64,000 bases of DNA from Verrucomicrobiota bacterium (GTDB lineage: Bacteria > Verrucomicrobiota > Verrucomicrobiia > Limisphaerales > J093), in contig JADJWF010000004.1 in NCBI GenBank assembly GCA_016716505.1, positions 558,001 to 622,000 on the forward strand, in the 5' to 3' direction. Under the pieces are notes generated by a model. That model saw only the letters and a list, made by a program, of their open reading frames with translations. It ran no database searches and was not told the origin of the DNA. Position numbers and translations under genes: made by a program. Positions 49,901-58,601 of this stretch are shown here, one piece after another (within the stretch, counting starts at the first letter, position 1; each line of letters begins with the position of its first letter).

Positions 49901-50734
49901 CGCCGTGAAGCGACCGTGCCCCTCATTCCGGTAGTAGGCATCCGACTCCCCGAGTTCCTCATGAGCGAAACGGCCCTGACCACCGGGGCCCATTTCGATG
50001 GAGAAGCGGAATCGGTTGGTCCACTCCGGATCGGTCAAGGGCCGGCCGTTGACGAGGGTTACCACGGGCTGTCCGGCGATCATCTTCACGCCGAAACGCG
50101 TGCCCGGGGCATCAGTCAGCGTCCAAACGCGATAGTTCGTGACGTACAGGTCGAGATCGCCGTCCCCGTCCGCATCGGCCAGCGCGAGCGACGTGCCGCC
50201 GCGGTCGGGGTTCAGCGGCGCGGCCGCGGGTGAGAACCGCCCCCGACCGTCATTGAAGAACAGCCAGGTGCCCGCCCCGCGCGTGTTGACAATGAGGTCG
50301 AGGTCGCCGTCGCCGTCGAGGTCGGCAAACACCGCGCCCGTGGTGTCGTTTCCGGCACCGGCCACGCCGGCCTCCGCCGTGATGTCGGCAAACCGCCAGT
50401 TGCCCAGGTTGCGATAGAGCCGGTTGTCCGAGTCTTTCATCCCGCAGAAGAACAAATCACACCAGCCGTCGCCGTCCACGTCCCCGGCAGCCACCCCGGA
50501 GCCGTTGGGCAGTATCTGGTTCGTCAGGTGCCGCGACTCGGGCAGCCAGTTGGTGAAAAAGATCCCTGTCTGCTCCGGTGCCAACCGCGTGAATCCGGTT
50601 GCGATGCCGGTGGAGACGGTCAGAGGCTGAATCCAGGGCGTGGTGATCGAAAGCTCTGCAGCCGTCAGGCCAATCGCACGCGCGACTACCAGTCCAACGA
50701 TGACCACTTGCACGCCGGCGGGGCGGCCCGCCAT
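46940..50734 (-). CDS. Giant FG-GAP/VCBS-repeat protein with two ASPIC/UnbV domains (CRTAC1-like), paralogue 2
   Basis: About 1,264 residues, the first gene of the triad and colinear with paralogue 1 over its whole length. Signal peptide: VQVVIVGLVVARAIGLTAAE. Next come repeats with NGSGVAAGDVDGDGWCDLFF (paralogue 1 has NGSGVALGDVDGDGWCDIYL), NLGNWRFADIT, and an FG-GAP series. ASPIC/UnbV domains are near 560-641 (GIGARL ... GGRYCSSDQ) and 1170-1258 (GIGAVV ... WPGGAV). ATG 50734 is preferred because it places the signal peptide at the N-terminus; GTG 50833 is in frame but adds an Arg/Ala-rich stretch. Confidence 0.85.
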   Translation of the reverse strand: MAGRPAGVQVVIVGLVVARAIGLTAAELSITTPWIQPLTVSTGIATGFTRLAPEQTGIFFTNWLPESRHLTNQILPNGSGVAAGDVDGDGWCDLFFCGMKDSDNRLYRNLGNWRFADITAEAGVAGAGNDTTGAVFADLDGDGDLDLIVNTRGAGTWLFFNDGRGRFSPAAAPLNPDRGGTSLALADADGDGDLDLYVTNYRVWTLTDAPGTRFGVKMIAGQPVVTLVNGRPLTDPEWTNRFRFSIEMGPGGQGRFAHEELGESDAYYRNEGHGRFTAVPFDGGTFRDENGRPLEKPFFDWGLSVLFRDFNGDGAPDLYVCNDFSSPDRLWLNDGRGGFQLAPPLAMRQTSLASMAVDAGDLDRDGYDDLLVLDMFGWTHHRRLTQRNILRAELAPAGELAARPQHPRNTLLWNRGDGSYAEIAQFAGLEGTDWSWNPILLDVDLDGYEDLLVVNGFVRDNMNLDAMNHIAAAKTGRRLTAVEELRLRSLYPPLATPNLAFRNLGGLRFAECSEAWRFHDPGISQGACLADLDNDGDLDVVVNNLNGVAGIYRNECSAPRIAIRLRGVPPNSAGIGARLTVIGSPVVQSQEMVAGGRYCSSDQPLRTFAAGQAESLEVRVRWRSGRETVVAKVPPNCLVEIREPEDARVPVAPNAPQGSGGPVIAFADETASLKHVHEDAPFDDFARQPLLFHQLSQLGPGVAWWDVTGDGREELVIGSGRGGQPAIFQRTARGDWTRVHEVWPGGALPQDTAGLAGLIPGELLVAFSNYENAETNGTGVVRLGATGTRPVCPLQPSAFGPVAVADYDGDGRLDVFVGSHAVAGRYPEPARPLLLRGGDRGFSTDPANAAVLPEALVSAAIWTDLTGDGWPELVLACDWGPVRIYRNERGQLRPWDPPITGAVLRAPHRDPARADGNSLPLRQPTALGDLSGWWNGIAAGDFDGDGRLDLIVANWGANTRFERWRPAPLRVDYGDFNGDGTVELLESRYVPELQRYAPSRSLDAVTRVLPQLAMRFPTHEAWARASMENVLADWRDAARRLEVNWLETTLFLNRGEAFETRVLPKEAQIAPAFAVCVGDADGDGHEDLFLSQNFFGVELDTSRYDAGLGLWLRGDGQGGFTATRGHAIGLRVFGEQRGAALADYDGDGRLDLVVTQNRAETRLFRNVGARPGLRVRLAGADGNPAGIGAVVRLRAGDWLGPAREVRAGSGWWSQDSPVLVLAAPAAPTAVQVRWPGGAVTESAVPAGLTEITVRRGGAGSVNQR

Positions 50735-51052
50735 CCGGGCGGCCGATGCCGTGGCGCCGGCGCGACGTGCGGGTTTGGATGCCGTGTCACGGGTCAATCC
50801 GCGAATGGCATCTGGAGGTGATCCGGATTCCACTTGGAAACTCTCCGGGGAACTGTCCCAAGGACGGAGTGGCTGAACGGGCCGACCCGCACGGGGGTCA
50901 ATCGCAGCCGAACCCGCCGACCCGATCGGAATGGGCTATCGGCAGGACGGAGCGATCGGGGTAGGGGGCCGGCCGTGGTTGAGTGCCGAAACAAGGAGAC
51001 CGGGCCGAAGCCCGGTCTCCCGCGAACTTACTTCAGGCCAAGAAACCGCGGA
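50735..51052. other. Intergenic region upstream of the FG-GAP triad
   Basis: This 318-base stretch separates the PA14-domain gene from the triad. It contains the strong terminator described separately and must hold the triad promoter, but I see no well-matched -10/-35 pair. The portion up to 50833 is also open in the frame of paralogue 2. Confidence 0.5.
50985..51020 (-). terminator. Rho-independent terminator of the PA14-domain gene
   Basis: A perfect 11-pair stem, GGAGACCGGGC (50995-51005) with GCCCGGTCTCC (51010-51020), has a CGAA loop on the plus strand. On the minus strand it is followed by CTTGTTT. It lies about 35 bases beyond the stop of the gene ending at 51053, so it ends that transcript and insulates the FG-GAP triad. 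Confidence 0.85.
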
Positions 51053-54040
51053 TCAGAGCCCTCTGACCCGGTAGAACTTGGCGGCACCGGTTGGCGCCGT
51101 GGTATAAGGCTTGGCCGGATTCTCGACATCGGTGTACGGGCCGGTGACGCTGTCCGCCTGTTGGAGAACGCCGTCGCCCTGCCAGTCAATCGTTACGTTG
51201 GTGCCCACCATGCCGATTGTCATCGCTCCCGGATCCTCGGTGGCCCTGAAGTCACCGTATTGCCGGAAGCGAGCCACGGTGGAGTGGCCGATGCCCGGGC
51301 CGGTGCCGTTGTTGAACATCTCCGGCGAATAGTAAACGCCCACCAGCACTTCATCCGGCAGTGGCGCTTCGGACGGGAAGGTGAACGCGCCGAACGCCAC
51401 CCAGTTCTTGCCGTCAGAACTTCGGTAACTCGTGAAGCTCTGACCCTCGCGTTTCACGCGCAACCAAGCGTTCGGGTAAGCGGGAATCCCCGAACTTGTC
51501 CCCGAGTAGTTGCCCCCCGGAAGGCTGCGCCAGATCGCCTCGTTGGCGTTGTTGCCTGCCGTGCCGTTCCACTGGAAGGCTGGATTGGCGCGCAAGAAGT
51601 AGCGTTGCGCCATCTCGGCGCCAGCTTCCACCTGGTCCCGGTTCACACCTTCGTCTGCATTTGGAGTGACGCACAGACCCGCACGCGCCCACTGGCTGGT
51701 CGGGTCCTGGTACTCGACACGCACCACCTTGTCGAAGTTCCCCGTGACTCGCTCGTAAACGAATGTGGATTCGTCGTAGTTGTTCCAATTCGCGGTTCCC
51801 CCGCTGATCAGGTCGAAGTCCGCCTCGCTGTAGGCCACAGCGTCATCCGGCCACAGGGCAGGATCGGCGGTGATGTTGTCGTAGGGCCGATCCAGGTAGT
51901 CGGTACCCCCCATTGCGGCCCAGTGCATCTTGGCGGTGATCTTGGTCGCCTTGCTGATGCCGGCGGCCGGGATGGCGTTGCCCCTGAGGTCGCGCACATT
52001 CCGGACGGTTACGGTCACCTCGTCACCCGGTGCCAAGCCCGAGGTGGTCAGAACGACGGCAGTGCCGTGGAAGGGGCCGGCCGTGCCCAAGACCATCTTG
52101 GTTGCCGTGCCTTCGTGGGCGTAGCGCTGGTAGCGCACGCCCGTGACCGTGCCCTTCGAGAGCGAGTAGTTGGCCACCGCACTGGCTGTGGTTTCGTCCA
52201 CCGCCTCGTCGAAGCCCACGCCGATTTCGATGGCGTTCCCCCGGCGCAACGAACCCACGCCCGCCAGTTCGGGCGGGAAGGTATCGGGCACCACGTTCAC
52301 CACCGCCTCGGCGCTGGTGACGGTCTGACCGCTGGGAGCGGTGACGACGGCAGTGTAGGTGCCGCTGTTGGCAGAGGTAGCGTTGGCCAGCACCAAGGTG
52401 TTGGCCGTCGCACCCGCAAGGGCCACGCCGTTCCGGTACCACTGGATCAGTGCCGGGAAGTTGTACTGAGGCGGATTGACCTGGGCTTCGATTGTCAGCA
52501 CGCCGTCCCGCCCTTCAATCAGTCGCGGGATGCCTTGGGGCTGTCGCGTGATCACTGGAGTGCCGAGGGTCGGTTTGGCATTGACGCCGACCCAAGATCC
52601 GGCCAGAGGCCGTAGCGCGGTGGCCGGCGTGGAGTCCCCTTCCCGCCGGGCGGCAACTTGCAGGTAATCACCGCCACCGCCTTCCTTCACGAGGGCGAGG
52701 AACGCGTATCGCCTGCCAGCCACGAGGTTGATCGGCTCCGAAGTGCGCGGGCTGTCCGGCTCGGTGAACGGGTTGCAGCAGCCGGTTTCCTCGCAGATCG
52801 GCACATCAAACGACGGATTTGGTGTCGTCTCGTTCATACTGAGGTAGAACTGCGAGGCGTCGTCGCTGCGGATGAAGAAGCGGTATTGACCGCTTTCCGG
52901 CGGGATGATGAATCCGGTCACCCGAGCCCCGTAGTTGTCCCCATAACCGTTTGGAGTATCGAGACCGCCGATCAGGCGCACGTCGTCGGGTTGGTTGTTC
53001 TGGTATTTTTCCGAATCCAACAGGTTCTGCACGGACGTGCCACCGATGCCGGTGAAGGCTTCAAACTTGACGAACCCGGCCACAAATTCGCTGGCCAATT
53101 GCGCCACGGTCAGCGTGGCTTCCTGACTGGTCAACGTGCCGGCAGAGGTGTTGACAACCGCCTTGATCCTCGCGCCGTTGTCCGCCGAGGCCGCGGTGAA
53201 GGAGACCGTGGTTCCCGTCGCTCCCGGGATATTGACGTCGTTTTTCAGCCACTGAATGCTGTTCAATGTGGCCGGTGGGGGGACGTCCACGCTCACGGCG
53301 AATGTTGCCTGGCTGCCGGCGTAAACGTAGGCGTCTTGAGGATGCGCCAAGATGGCGGGCGCGGCTGCCAGATCGGCGGCGGCCAACCGGTTGCCAGGAA
53401 TCGGCAGCGCGCCGTCAATGGACACGGACAAGTTGTCGCCGCCGCCGCCTTCCTTCATCAGGGCCTCAATGTAGTAGGCACGATTCGCTTGGAGCGTGAT
53501 GCGGGCCCCACCGTTGACCGGATCCTTCGTCGGCCATTGCGTACCGGTCCAGGTTTGCGAGTTGTTTTGTGGGTTGGTGGCGTTGCGCCGGTCAGTCCCG
53601 AGGTAATCCCGCGGATTGTTCTATTCCGGCTCGATCGCGATGAGCTTCTTGTTTGCGGGTGAATCGTCGGTGCTCAGCCACAACTGCGCATTGTCGTCCG
53701 CAGAGATGTAAAACACGTATTCGCCCGTGGTCGGGGGGTAGAAGTAACCGACAAGTTGCACCCCGTAGTTGCTTTTCACATCGCCGGGCGGCGGCACATT
53801 GATGTCCGGCGGGTCGGCTTGCGGCCACTCGAAGTAGGTCGGATAGGCGACCACGTCGGGCTGGTTCGGGAACTTCGCGCTCCCGGTGAGGTCGGCGACG
53901 GAAGTGCCGCCGAGGTTGAGGAATTCTTTGGCTTTCAGGAAGCCCTGCGGGTTGGCTGGCGCAGCGGAGCGGGCCAAGAAGGCCCCCGCTCCAGCGGTCA
54001 AGGCCAGCAAGGCAAGCAACTGTGTTGGTTTGTATCGCAT
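51053..54040 (-). CDS. Secreted PA14/Ig-domain protein interrupted by one in-frame TAG
   Basis: One continuous frame of 996 codons from ATG 54040 to 51053, broken only by an amber codon at 53621-53623. The signal peptide (LLALLALTAGAGAFL) and the first PA14-like domain (YGVQLVGYFYPPTTGEYVFYISADDNA-type) lie before the stop. After it, in the same frame, come NNPRDYLGTDRRN, an Ig-like domain, a second PA14 domain (YGARVTGFIIPPESGQYRFF-type), another Ig-like domain and a Big_5-like segment. The C-terminal end is FYRVRGL. The context ...IEPE-stop-NNPRDYL suggests a Trp codon (TGG) changed to TAG, because related domains usually have Trp before the S/N-x-P motif. It may be a recent pseudogene, a variant or an assembly error; the two halves remain open and undamaged. 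Confidence 0.8.
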
Positions 54041-54309
54041 AGTTGGTTACGGCTTTGTTTGCCAGCTTCCCCGCGTCGGCGAGCCTGGTCCCAAGACCAG
54101 CCTCGGAGCTTTACACCCCCGGAACTAAGTTGCGGGAGGAGGAGAGAGCTGACTTGGAAAAAGTTGCTGCGGTCTTTATCAAATGGCAAGCTTATTGTTG
54201 CGAAAGCGACCCCCCCCGAACCTTCGCCATGACCCGAAAGGTTGCACCGGCGGGGGACGTTTTTGGGGCGCGCTGGGAACTGCGCCGCCGATTGGCTCGG
54301 CGAGCCACC
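54041..54309. other. Region upstream of the PA14 gene and relic 2
   Basis: No gene is recognised. It should contain the promoter for the PA14 gene on the minus strand. A sequence near 54193 (TTATTGTTGCGAA) is a weak candidate for the left end of the IS relic; it matches the reverse complement of the 55032 repeat only partially. Confidence 0.3.
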
Positions 54310-55058
54310 ATGCCGACGGTCACCCAACGCTCGCCCCGCCTCCGCTTCGCGTTCTTCCCTGCCCGCAAACAGTCCACCCTCGGCGGCTTGCCCGCCTTGG
54401 AATCCTTGGTCCAACAGTTCGGTCTCTGGAACAAAATCCGCGCCCTGCCCGGCCTCGATCCCCGTACCCGCACTTCCTCCGGCGACAATCCGGAAGTCAT
54501 CGTGGCGCAGTTGCTCTATTCGTTCTGCCCGGGCCACTCATCGCGACGTTCGTGCGATGGGTCCTCGCCCGCGCCGAGCCCGCCCGCCGGACCGACGCGG
54601 GCCGCGCCTAGGCGGTCTTCGACGACACGCCGATCGAAGTCTTCGGCCCCAGCTTCCAAGGGGGCGAAGATCAATTACGAGGGGAACCTCGCGCTGTCCG
54701 GCAAACCTCTTGGTTCGGCCCCTTCCTGGTCGGGGTTGAACTCGGTTCGCCCGGCGATGTGAGCCGTGCGCTGCTCCCGATGCTCCAGACCCATCGCCCG
54801 CTGGGGTGCGACCGCGAATGCGACTTCCTGGCCAACAGCGGCTCCCGCCGCCGCGCACCGTTGCCGGCCATCGCCCAGGCCGGCTTCACCCACGCGAGCG
54901 TGAGCTCCAACCGGTGGACCACCGACCCTGCTGCGGCTCCCGCCCGGTTCAGTGCTGCCCGACGGTCCTCCGAGACCCGCGCGCGACCCCGCTCTTCCTC
55001 GCAAATCCTGCTGCAGAGCGGCCTTTATCTCACTCGCAACGATTGGGGCGGTGTTTGA
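54310..55058 (+). pseudogene. Decayed IS1380-like transposase (relic 2)
   Basis: A transposase N-terminus starts at ATG 54310 (STLGGLPALESLVQQF, GLWNKIRALPGLD, EVIVAQLLYSFC). The frame then changes to LIATFVRWVLARAEP, and a further change gives FDDTPIEVFGPSFQGAKINYEGN-like sequence, including the family FDDT motif. The next frame carries PGDVSRALLPMLQTHRPL and QAGFTHASVSSNRW. An internal deletion follows the N-terminal module, at least two frameshifts and one stop are present, and the C-terminal half is absent. The order of motifs matches relic 1 at 40446-41245. Confidence 0.65.
55032..55051. repeat. IS end-like sequence, copy B
   Basis: ACTCGCAACGATTGGGG followed by CGG lies at the 3' side of transposase relic 2. 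It matches 16 of 17 bases of the sequence at 41260. See the copy A entry for the orientation argument. Confidence 0.55.
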
Positions 55059-55425
55059 CGCTTGGCTTCCGCGGGCTGGGCTGCGGCAATCAAACGGCAG
55101 CAGTTTGTTCCGCCAGTTGGGCATCCGGCTTGCGTTGAACCGCCGGCTTGGGGGGGGCACAAGCTCCTAACGGCATCGTCCGGGCGGACACCAACAGCCC
55201 GCCGTGGTTCGGAATTCGCCGGCTGGCCGGCACTTCCGCCTCGACCCCCGACCTTTCTGGCGGATTGGCGGCGACCGGGTAACGCTGCCCGGTCTCTGCG
55301 GCGCCAGCGCGGTCCCTTTCGTCTTGCCGCGCTCTCAAGAGCGCAACCACGTTGACGCGGACTAAGCCGCCCAGCCAAAAGCCAGTTGACCCCCGTGACA
55401 GGGGTGTTCTCTTAACCACACCACC
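55059..55425. other. Intergenic region with palindrome and tRNA-Asp-like fragment
   Basis: No gene is recognised. A near-perfect palindrome, GCGCTCT-CA-AGAGCGC, occupies 55329-55344. On the minus strand, from about 55430 down to 55386, the sequence resembles the 5' half and anticodon arm of a tRNA-Asp (TGGTTAAGAGAAC, then CCTGTCACGGG), but no T arm follows. Confidence 0.35.
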
Positions 55426-56118
55426 ATGACTCGATTGCACCTTGTCCTGACGTTTGCCGCGTTCCTTGCAGGCGGCTCGGCGGCCCCGGCCTGGACTTCA
55501 GCGGCGCCCGTCGCCGGCCGGTACCAGATTGTGGCGGGGACGTACGAGATCCACGGAGGCATTTTCGGAGTCTTGAAGTTGACACTGCCGGCGCCGACGC
55601 AGGCCTTCATCGAACTGAACTTGACCCCCGACGGCCACCACGCCGACCTGTTGATCCTGGGGGCGGATCGGAAGAGCGAGGCGCTCGCGCTGACCGGCGG
55701 CACGGTGTCCCCGGAGGCCATCCGGTTCCACCGTGTCTCGCCGCATCCAACGTTCCCAGGCGTGATGGAGGAAACAGATTACGTGGCCAAGGTGGAAGAA
55801 ACGGCGATCGTGATCAACGGCGCGACGCGTTTGCTGCCACCGCCCTGTTGCGACGTCCCCGGCTACTTCGGGCACACCGAGGTCGCGGCGGTCCGGGAAC
55901 CCGCCTTGACCATTCGGGTTAGCGAGGTCGAGTTGTGCTGGCCTGCGGCAGCGGGTTTCGCCTATCAGTTGCAATCGTGCAGCGATCTCGCCTCGGGATT
56001 GTGGACCGATGTTGGCCCTCCTGTGGCCGGGCAGAATGGTGTCTTGTGCGTCACCCAGTCGGTGCCGGCCGGCGCGACGCCCCAGTTCTATCGCATCGTA
56101 CCGGCCTTGGGCCGTTGA
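55426..56118 (+). CDS. Small secreted protein of unknown function
   Basis: 230 residues with signal peptide MTRLHLVLTFAAFLAGGSAAPA. The mature part is beta-rich with a CC pair (PPPCCDVPG) and no recognised enzyme motif. The C-terminal 60 residues (FAYQLQSCSDLASGLW, then FYRIVP) match the terminal fold domain seen on many secreted proteins of this phylum, including the CotH giant and the 26804 protein here. The ATG lies at the edge of a tRNA-like fragment. Confidence 0.7.
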   Translation: MTRLHLVLTFAAFLAGGSAAPAWTSAAPVAGRYQIVAGTYEIHGGIFGVLKLTLPAPTQAFIELNLTPDGHHADLLILGADRKSEALALTGGTVSPEAIRFHRVSPHPTFPGVMEETDYVAKVEETAIVINGATRLLPPPCCDVPGYFGHTEVAAVREPALTIRVSEVELCWPAAAGFAYQLQSCSDLASGLWTDVGPPVAGQNGVLCVTQSVPAGATPQFYRIVPALGR

Positions 56119-56121
56119 GTC

Positions 56122-56136
56122 GGCCGGTGGCCGGCC
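56122..56136. terminator. Hairpin between convergent genes
   Basis: GGCCGG and CCGGCC pair around TGG in the 18-base gap between the small secreted protein and the sulfatase. It is short and has no T tract. Confidence 0.35.
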
Positions 56137-57606
56137 TTACGGCGTGCCGGGCGGCGCAACGCGGCCCGCCGGACGGCTGTTGCGCCCTTGGCGATTGACG
56201 AGGGCGTCACCGAGGTCGTCGCGCCAGAGCTCGGCGAGTTGCTGCAAGCGCGCGACGACCTCCGGAAACTCGGCCGCGACATTTCGCGATTCAGCAACGT
56301 CACGCTCGAGGTCGAACAACTCCAGCCCGATGTCCCGGGTCGCGTACTTGCCCGGCTGGCCGCCGCTGCCTGGTGGATTCGGCTGCGGATACGAGTGCGG
56401 GAAATGCAGTTTCCACCGGCCGGACCGGATCGCGTGCAGCGCGTTGCCCCAGTAGAACGGCCACGATTCGTGGGGTGTGGTGGCGTCGGGCTGGCCCGTC
56501 ATGAGCGGCCAGATGTCGCGGCCGTCCAGTCGCCGCTCCGGGAGCGGGGCACCGGCCAGGCGCGCGATGGTGGGCAGCAGATCAATCGTGCCCGCGATCT
56601 CGGCGCACGCGCGGCCGGCGGGAATGCGCTTCGGCCAGCGCATGATGCACGGCACGCGCACGCCGCCGTCGAACATCGTGGCCTTGCCTTCGCGGAGGGG
56701 ACGCGCGGACCCGGCGTGATCGCCGTACAGCAGCCACGGGCCGTTGTCGGAGGTGAAAATGACCAGGGTGTGGTCGTCGAGGCGGTGACGCTTGAGGGCT
56801 TTCAGGATTTCGCCGACGGACCAGTCAATTTCCGCAATGACATCGCCATACAGGCCGCGGCGCGTCTTGCCGGCGAACTTGTCGCTCACGAACAGCGGCA
56901 CGTGAGGCATGCTGTGGGGCACGTAAAGGAAGAAGGGCCGGGTGTGGTGCCGTTCGATGAAGCGCACGGCGCGCTCGGTGTACCAAGTGGTCAGTTGACG
57001 CTGGTCGGCGGCGGTGACCCGCGCGTTGACCACCTTCTCGTTCTCAATCAAGGGCAGGTCGGGGAAGGCGCGCTTCCGTTCGGCCGCGTCGGGCGGAAGG
57101 TTCACGTAGTCCGGGTGGAACGGCCACATGTCGTTCGAGTACGGCAGGCCGAAGTACTCATCGAAACCGTGCCGGGTGGGGAGGAATTCCGGCGCGTCGC
57201 CGAGGTGCCATTTGCCGAAGATGCCGGTGGCGTAGCCGCGGGCCCGGAGCAGCTCGGCCAGGGTGACTTCGTCCGCGTGGAGGCCCACCCTGGCGCCGGG
57301 GCTCAACGCGCCCTGAATGCCGATGCGGTTGGGGAAACAGCCGGTCAGCAGGGCCGCGCGGGAGGCCGAACAGACGGCTTGGGCGGCGTAAAAACTGGTG
57401 AACCGCATCCCTTCGCGCGCCAGCCGGTCCAAGTGCGGCGTGCGATAGTCGCGCGCACCGAAGCTGCCGATGTCCGCATAGCCGAGATCATCCGCAAATA
57501 CGATCACGATGTTCGGCGGACGGGCGGCGGGAACAGACTGAACCGCAGCCCGGCCAGCCCAGCCGGCCAGACCCACCGCGAGGCCAAGGAGGAAGAAGCG
57601 CAGCAT
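56137..57606 (-). CDS. Secreted sulfatase (arylsulfatase A-like, formylglycine-dependent)
   Basis: 489 residues with signal peptide MLRFFLLGLAVGLAGWAGRA. Metal-binding aspartates are in VFADDLGY (39-40) and TSDNG. The formylglycine site is CSASR at 79-83, followed by AALLTG, so Cys79 would be oxidised by a formylglycine-generating enzyme; Ala replaces the more common Pro of CxPxR. GKWHLG and the C-terminal WKLHF region complete the family pattern. It probably desulfates sulfated polysaccharides or glycans in the periplasm. The ATG at 57606 gives the signal peptide; the open frame continues upstream to 58263 without family similarity. Confidence 0.93.
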   Translation of the reverse strand: MLRFFLLGLAVGLAGWAGRAAVQSVPAARPPNIVIVFADDLGYADIGSFGARDYRTPHLDRLAREGMRFTSFYAAQAVCSASRAALLTGCFPNRIGIQGALSPGARVGLHADEVTLAELLRARGYATGIFGKWHLGDAPEFLPTRHGFDEYFGLPYSNDMWPFHPDYVNLPPDAAERKRAFPDLPLIENEKVVNARVTAADQRQLTTWYTERAVRFIERHHTRPFFLYVPHSMPHVPLFVSDKFAGKTRRGLYGDVIAEIDWSVGEILKALKRHRLDDHTLVIFTSDNGPWLLYGDHAGSARPLREGKATMFDGGVRVPCIMRWPKRIPAGRACAEIAGTIDLLPTIARLAGAPLPERRLDGRDIWPLMTGQPDATTPHESWPFYWGNALHAIRSGRWKLHFPHSYPQPNPPGSGGQPGKYATRDIGLELFDLERDVAESRNVAAEFPEVVARLQQLAELWRDDLGDALVNRQGRNSRPAGRVAPPGTP

Positions 57607-58098
57607 GGCGGTATCTGGCCGTCGGCGGGCGCTCTGGGCAAGCGCCAAGTCAGCGCCGCGTGCGCTGCCGCCGCGAGAGCGACTCGGGTCCGTTGGCGGC
57701 GGACCAGCAACGACTGGCGGTGAGCCCGAACGATGCGGTCGCCGAGGGAGACGTTCAGTTCGCCGCGCAGCCGGCGCAGTTCGGCTGGTGAGGGCCGCGA
57801 AGGCCCGGTCTCGATCGGACAGCCCACTGTGCGGGTCGCGGCCAAGCCAGCCGGTTCGAGTACGTGGCCCGAGGCAAAGCCTTGGGTCATTGTCGCGATG
57901 ATACCTGCGGAGACGGGACAAGCACCTGTTCCCGTGGGCGCCGCATCCATCCTTCGCGGGTTGTGGCCGAGCCTCGATCCTTTGCCCTCCAGCGATCAAC
58001 GAGGGACTCCAGCCGACGTGACCCGGACGCGGGTGCCGGACTTCGCGGTTGATGCCCGTCAAGGCGGGCCGGGTCTGATCGCCGTTACCGTGACGCGC
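57607..58098. other. Intergenic region between divergent sulfatase and cupin genes
   Basis: 492 bases between divergent genes. A minus-strand frame (about 57890 down to 57504) encodes an Arg/Ala-rich polypeptide that overlaps the sulfatase start by 100 bases. It shows no recognisable motif and I do not call it a gene. No clear promoter pair was found. Confidence 0.4.
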
Positions 58099-58431
58099 AT
58101 GAGCGAGAGACCACTCTTCCAGCCCGGCGAGGCCGGCGTGATAGACCTGACGGCCGAGACGCAATTCGCGCCGAACGGCATCGTCAGCCGCACGATCTTC
58201 ACCGGCGGGTCGTCGCGGCTGGTGTTGTTCGGCTTCGACGCAGGACAGGAACTGACGGAGCACACCTCACCGCATCACGCGCTGGTCCAGATCCTGAGCG
58301 GCCGCTGCGAGTTCACGCTCGCCGGGAAGCCGCGCGAGTTGAAAGCAGGCGACCTGCTCTACATGCCGCCCGGATTGCCGCACGCGGTAAAGGCGCTCGA
58401 ACGATTCTCGATGCTCCTGACGCTCGCCTAG
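58099..58431 (+). CDS. Small single-domain cupin protein
   Basis: 110 residues forming one cupin barrel. Motif 1 is degenerate (TEHTSPHHALVQILSGRCEF) and motif 2 reads GDLLYMPPGLPHAV. His and Glu residues are in the usual metal-binding places (EHTSPHH; PHAV). Such proteins bind small molecules or act as isomerases or dioxygenases; no substrate can be predicted. The ATG at 58099 is selected over a much longer upstream open frame lacking similarity. Confidence 0.85.
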   Translation: MSERPLFQPGEAGVIDLTAETQFAPNGIVSRTIFTGGSSRLVLFGFDAGQELTEHTSPHHALVQILSGRCEFTLAGKPRELKAGDLLYMPPGLPHAVKALERFSMLLTLA

Positions 58432-58601
58432 GTGGCGCCGGCTTCGACCTGAGGCGGGGGGCGGGTCTTCCTCCCGGCATTCGGCTGATCGCGATGGGCA
58501 GAATCGCCCGTTGTGACGGGACCTTGCGGTTGATCCTCAAGCCCCCTCGAATTCCTGCGCCGCGACCTTGTCCGCCTCCACCCGGCTGCTACAACGGCCG
58601 G

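Noticed and set aside
57504..57890. Possible small gene upstream of the sulfatase
   Set aside because: Overlaps the sulfatase start by about 100 bases and encodes Arg/Ala-rich sequence without family features.
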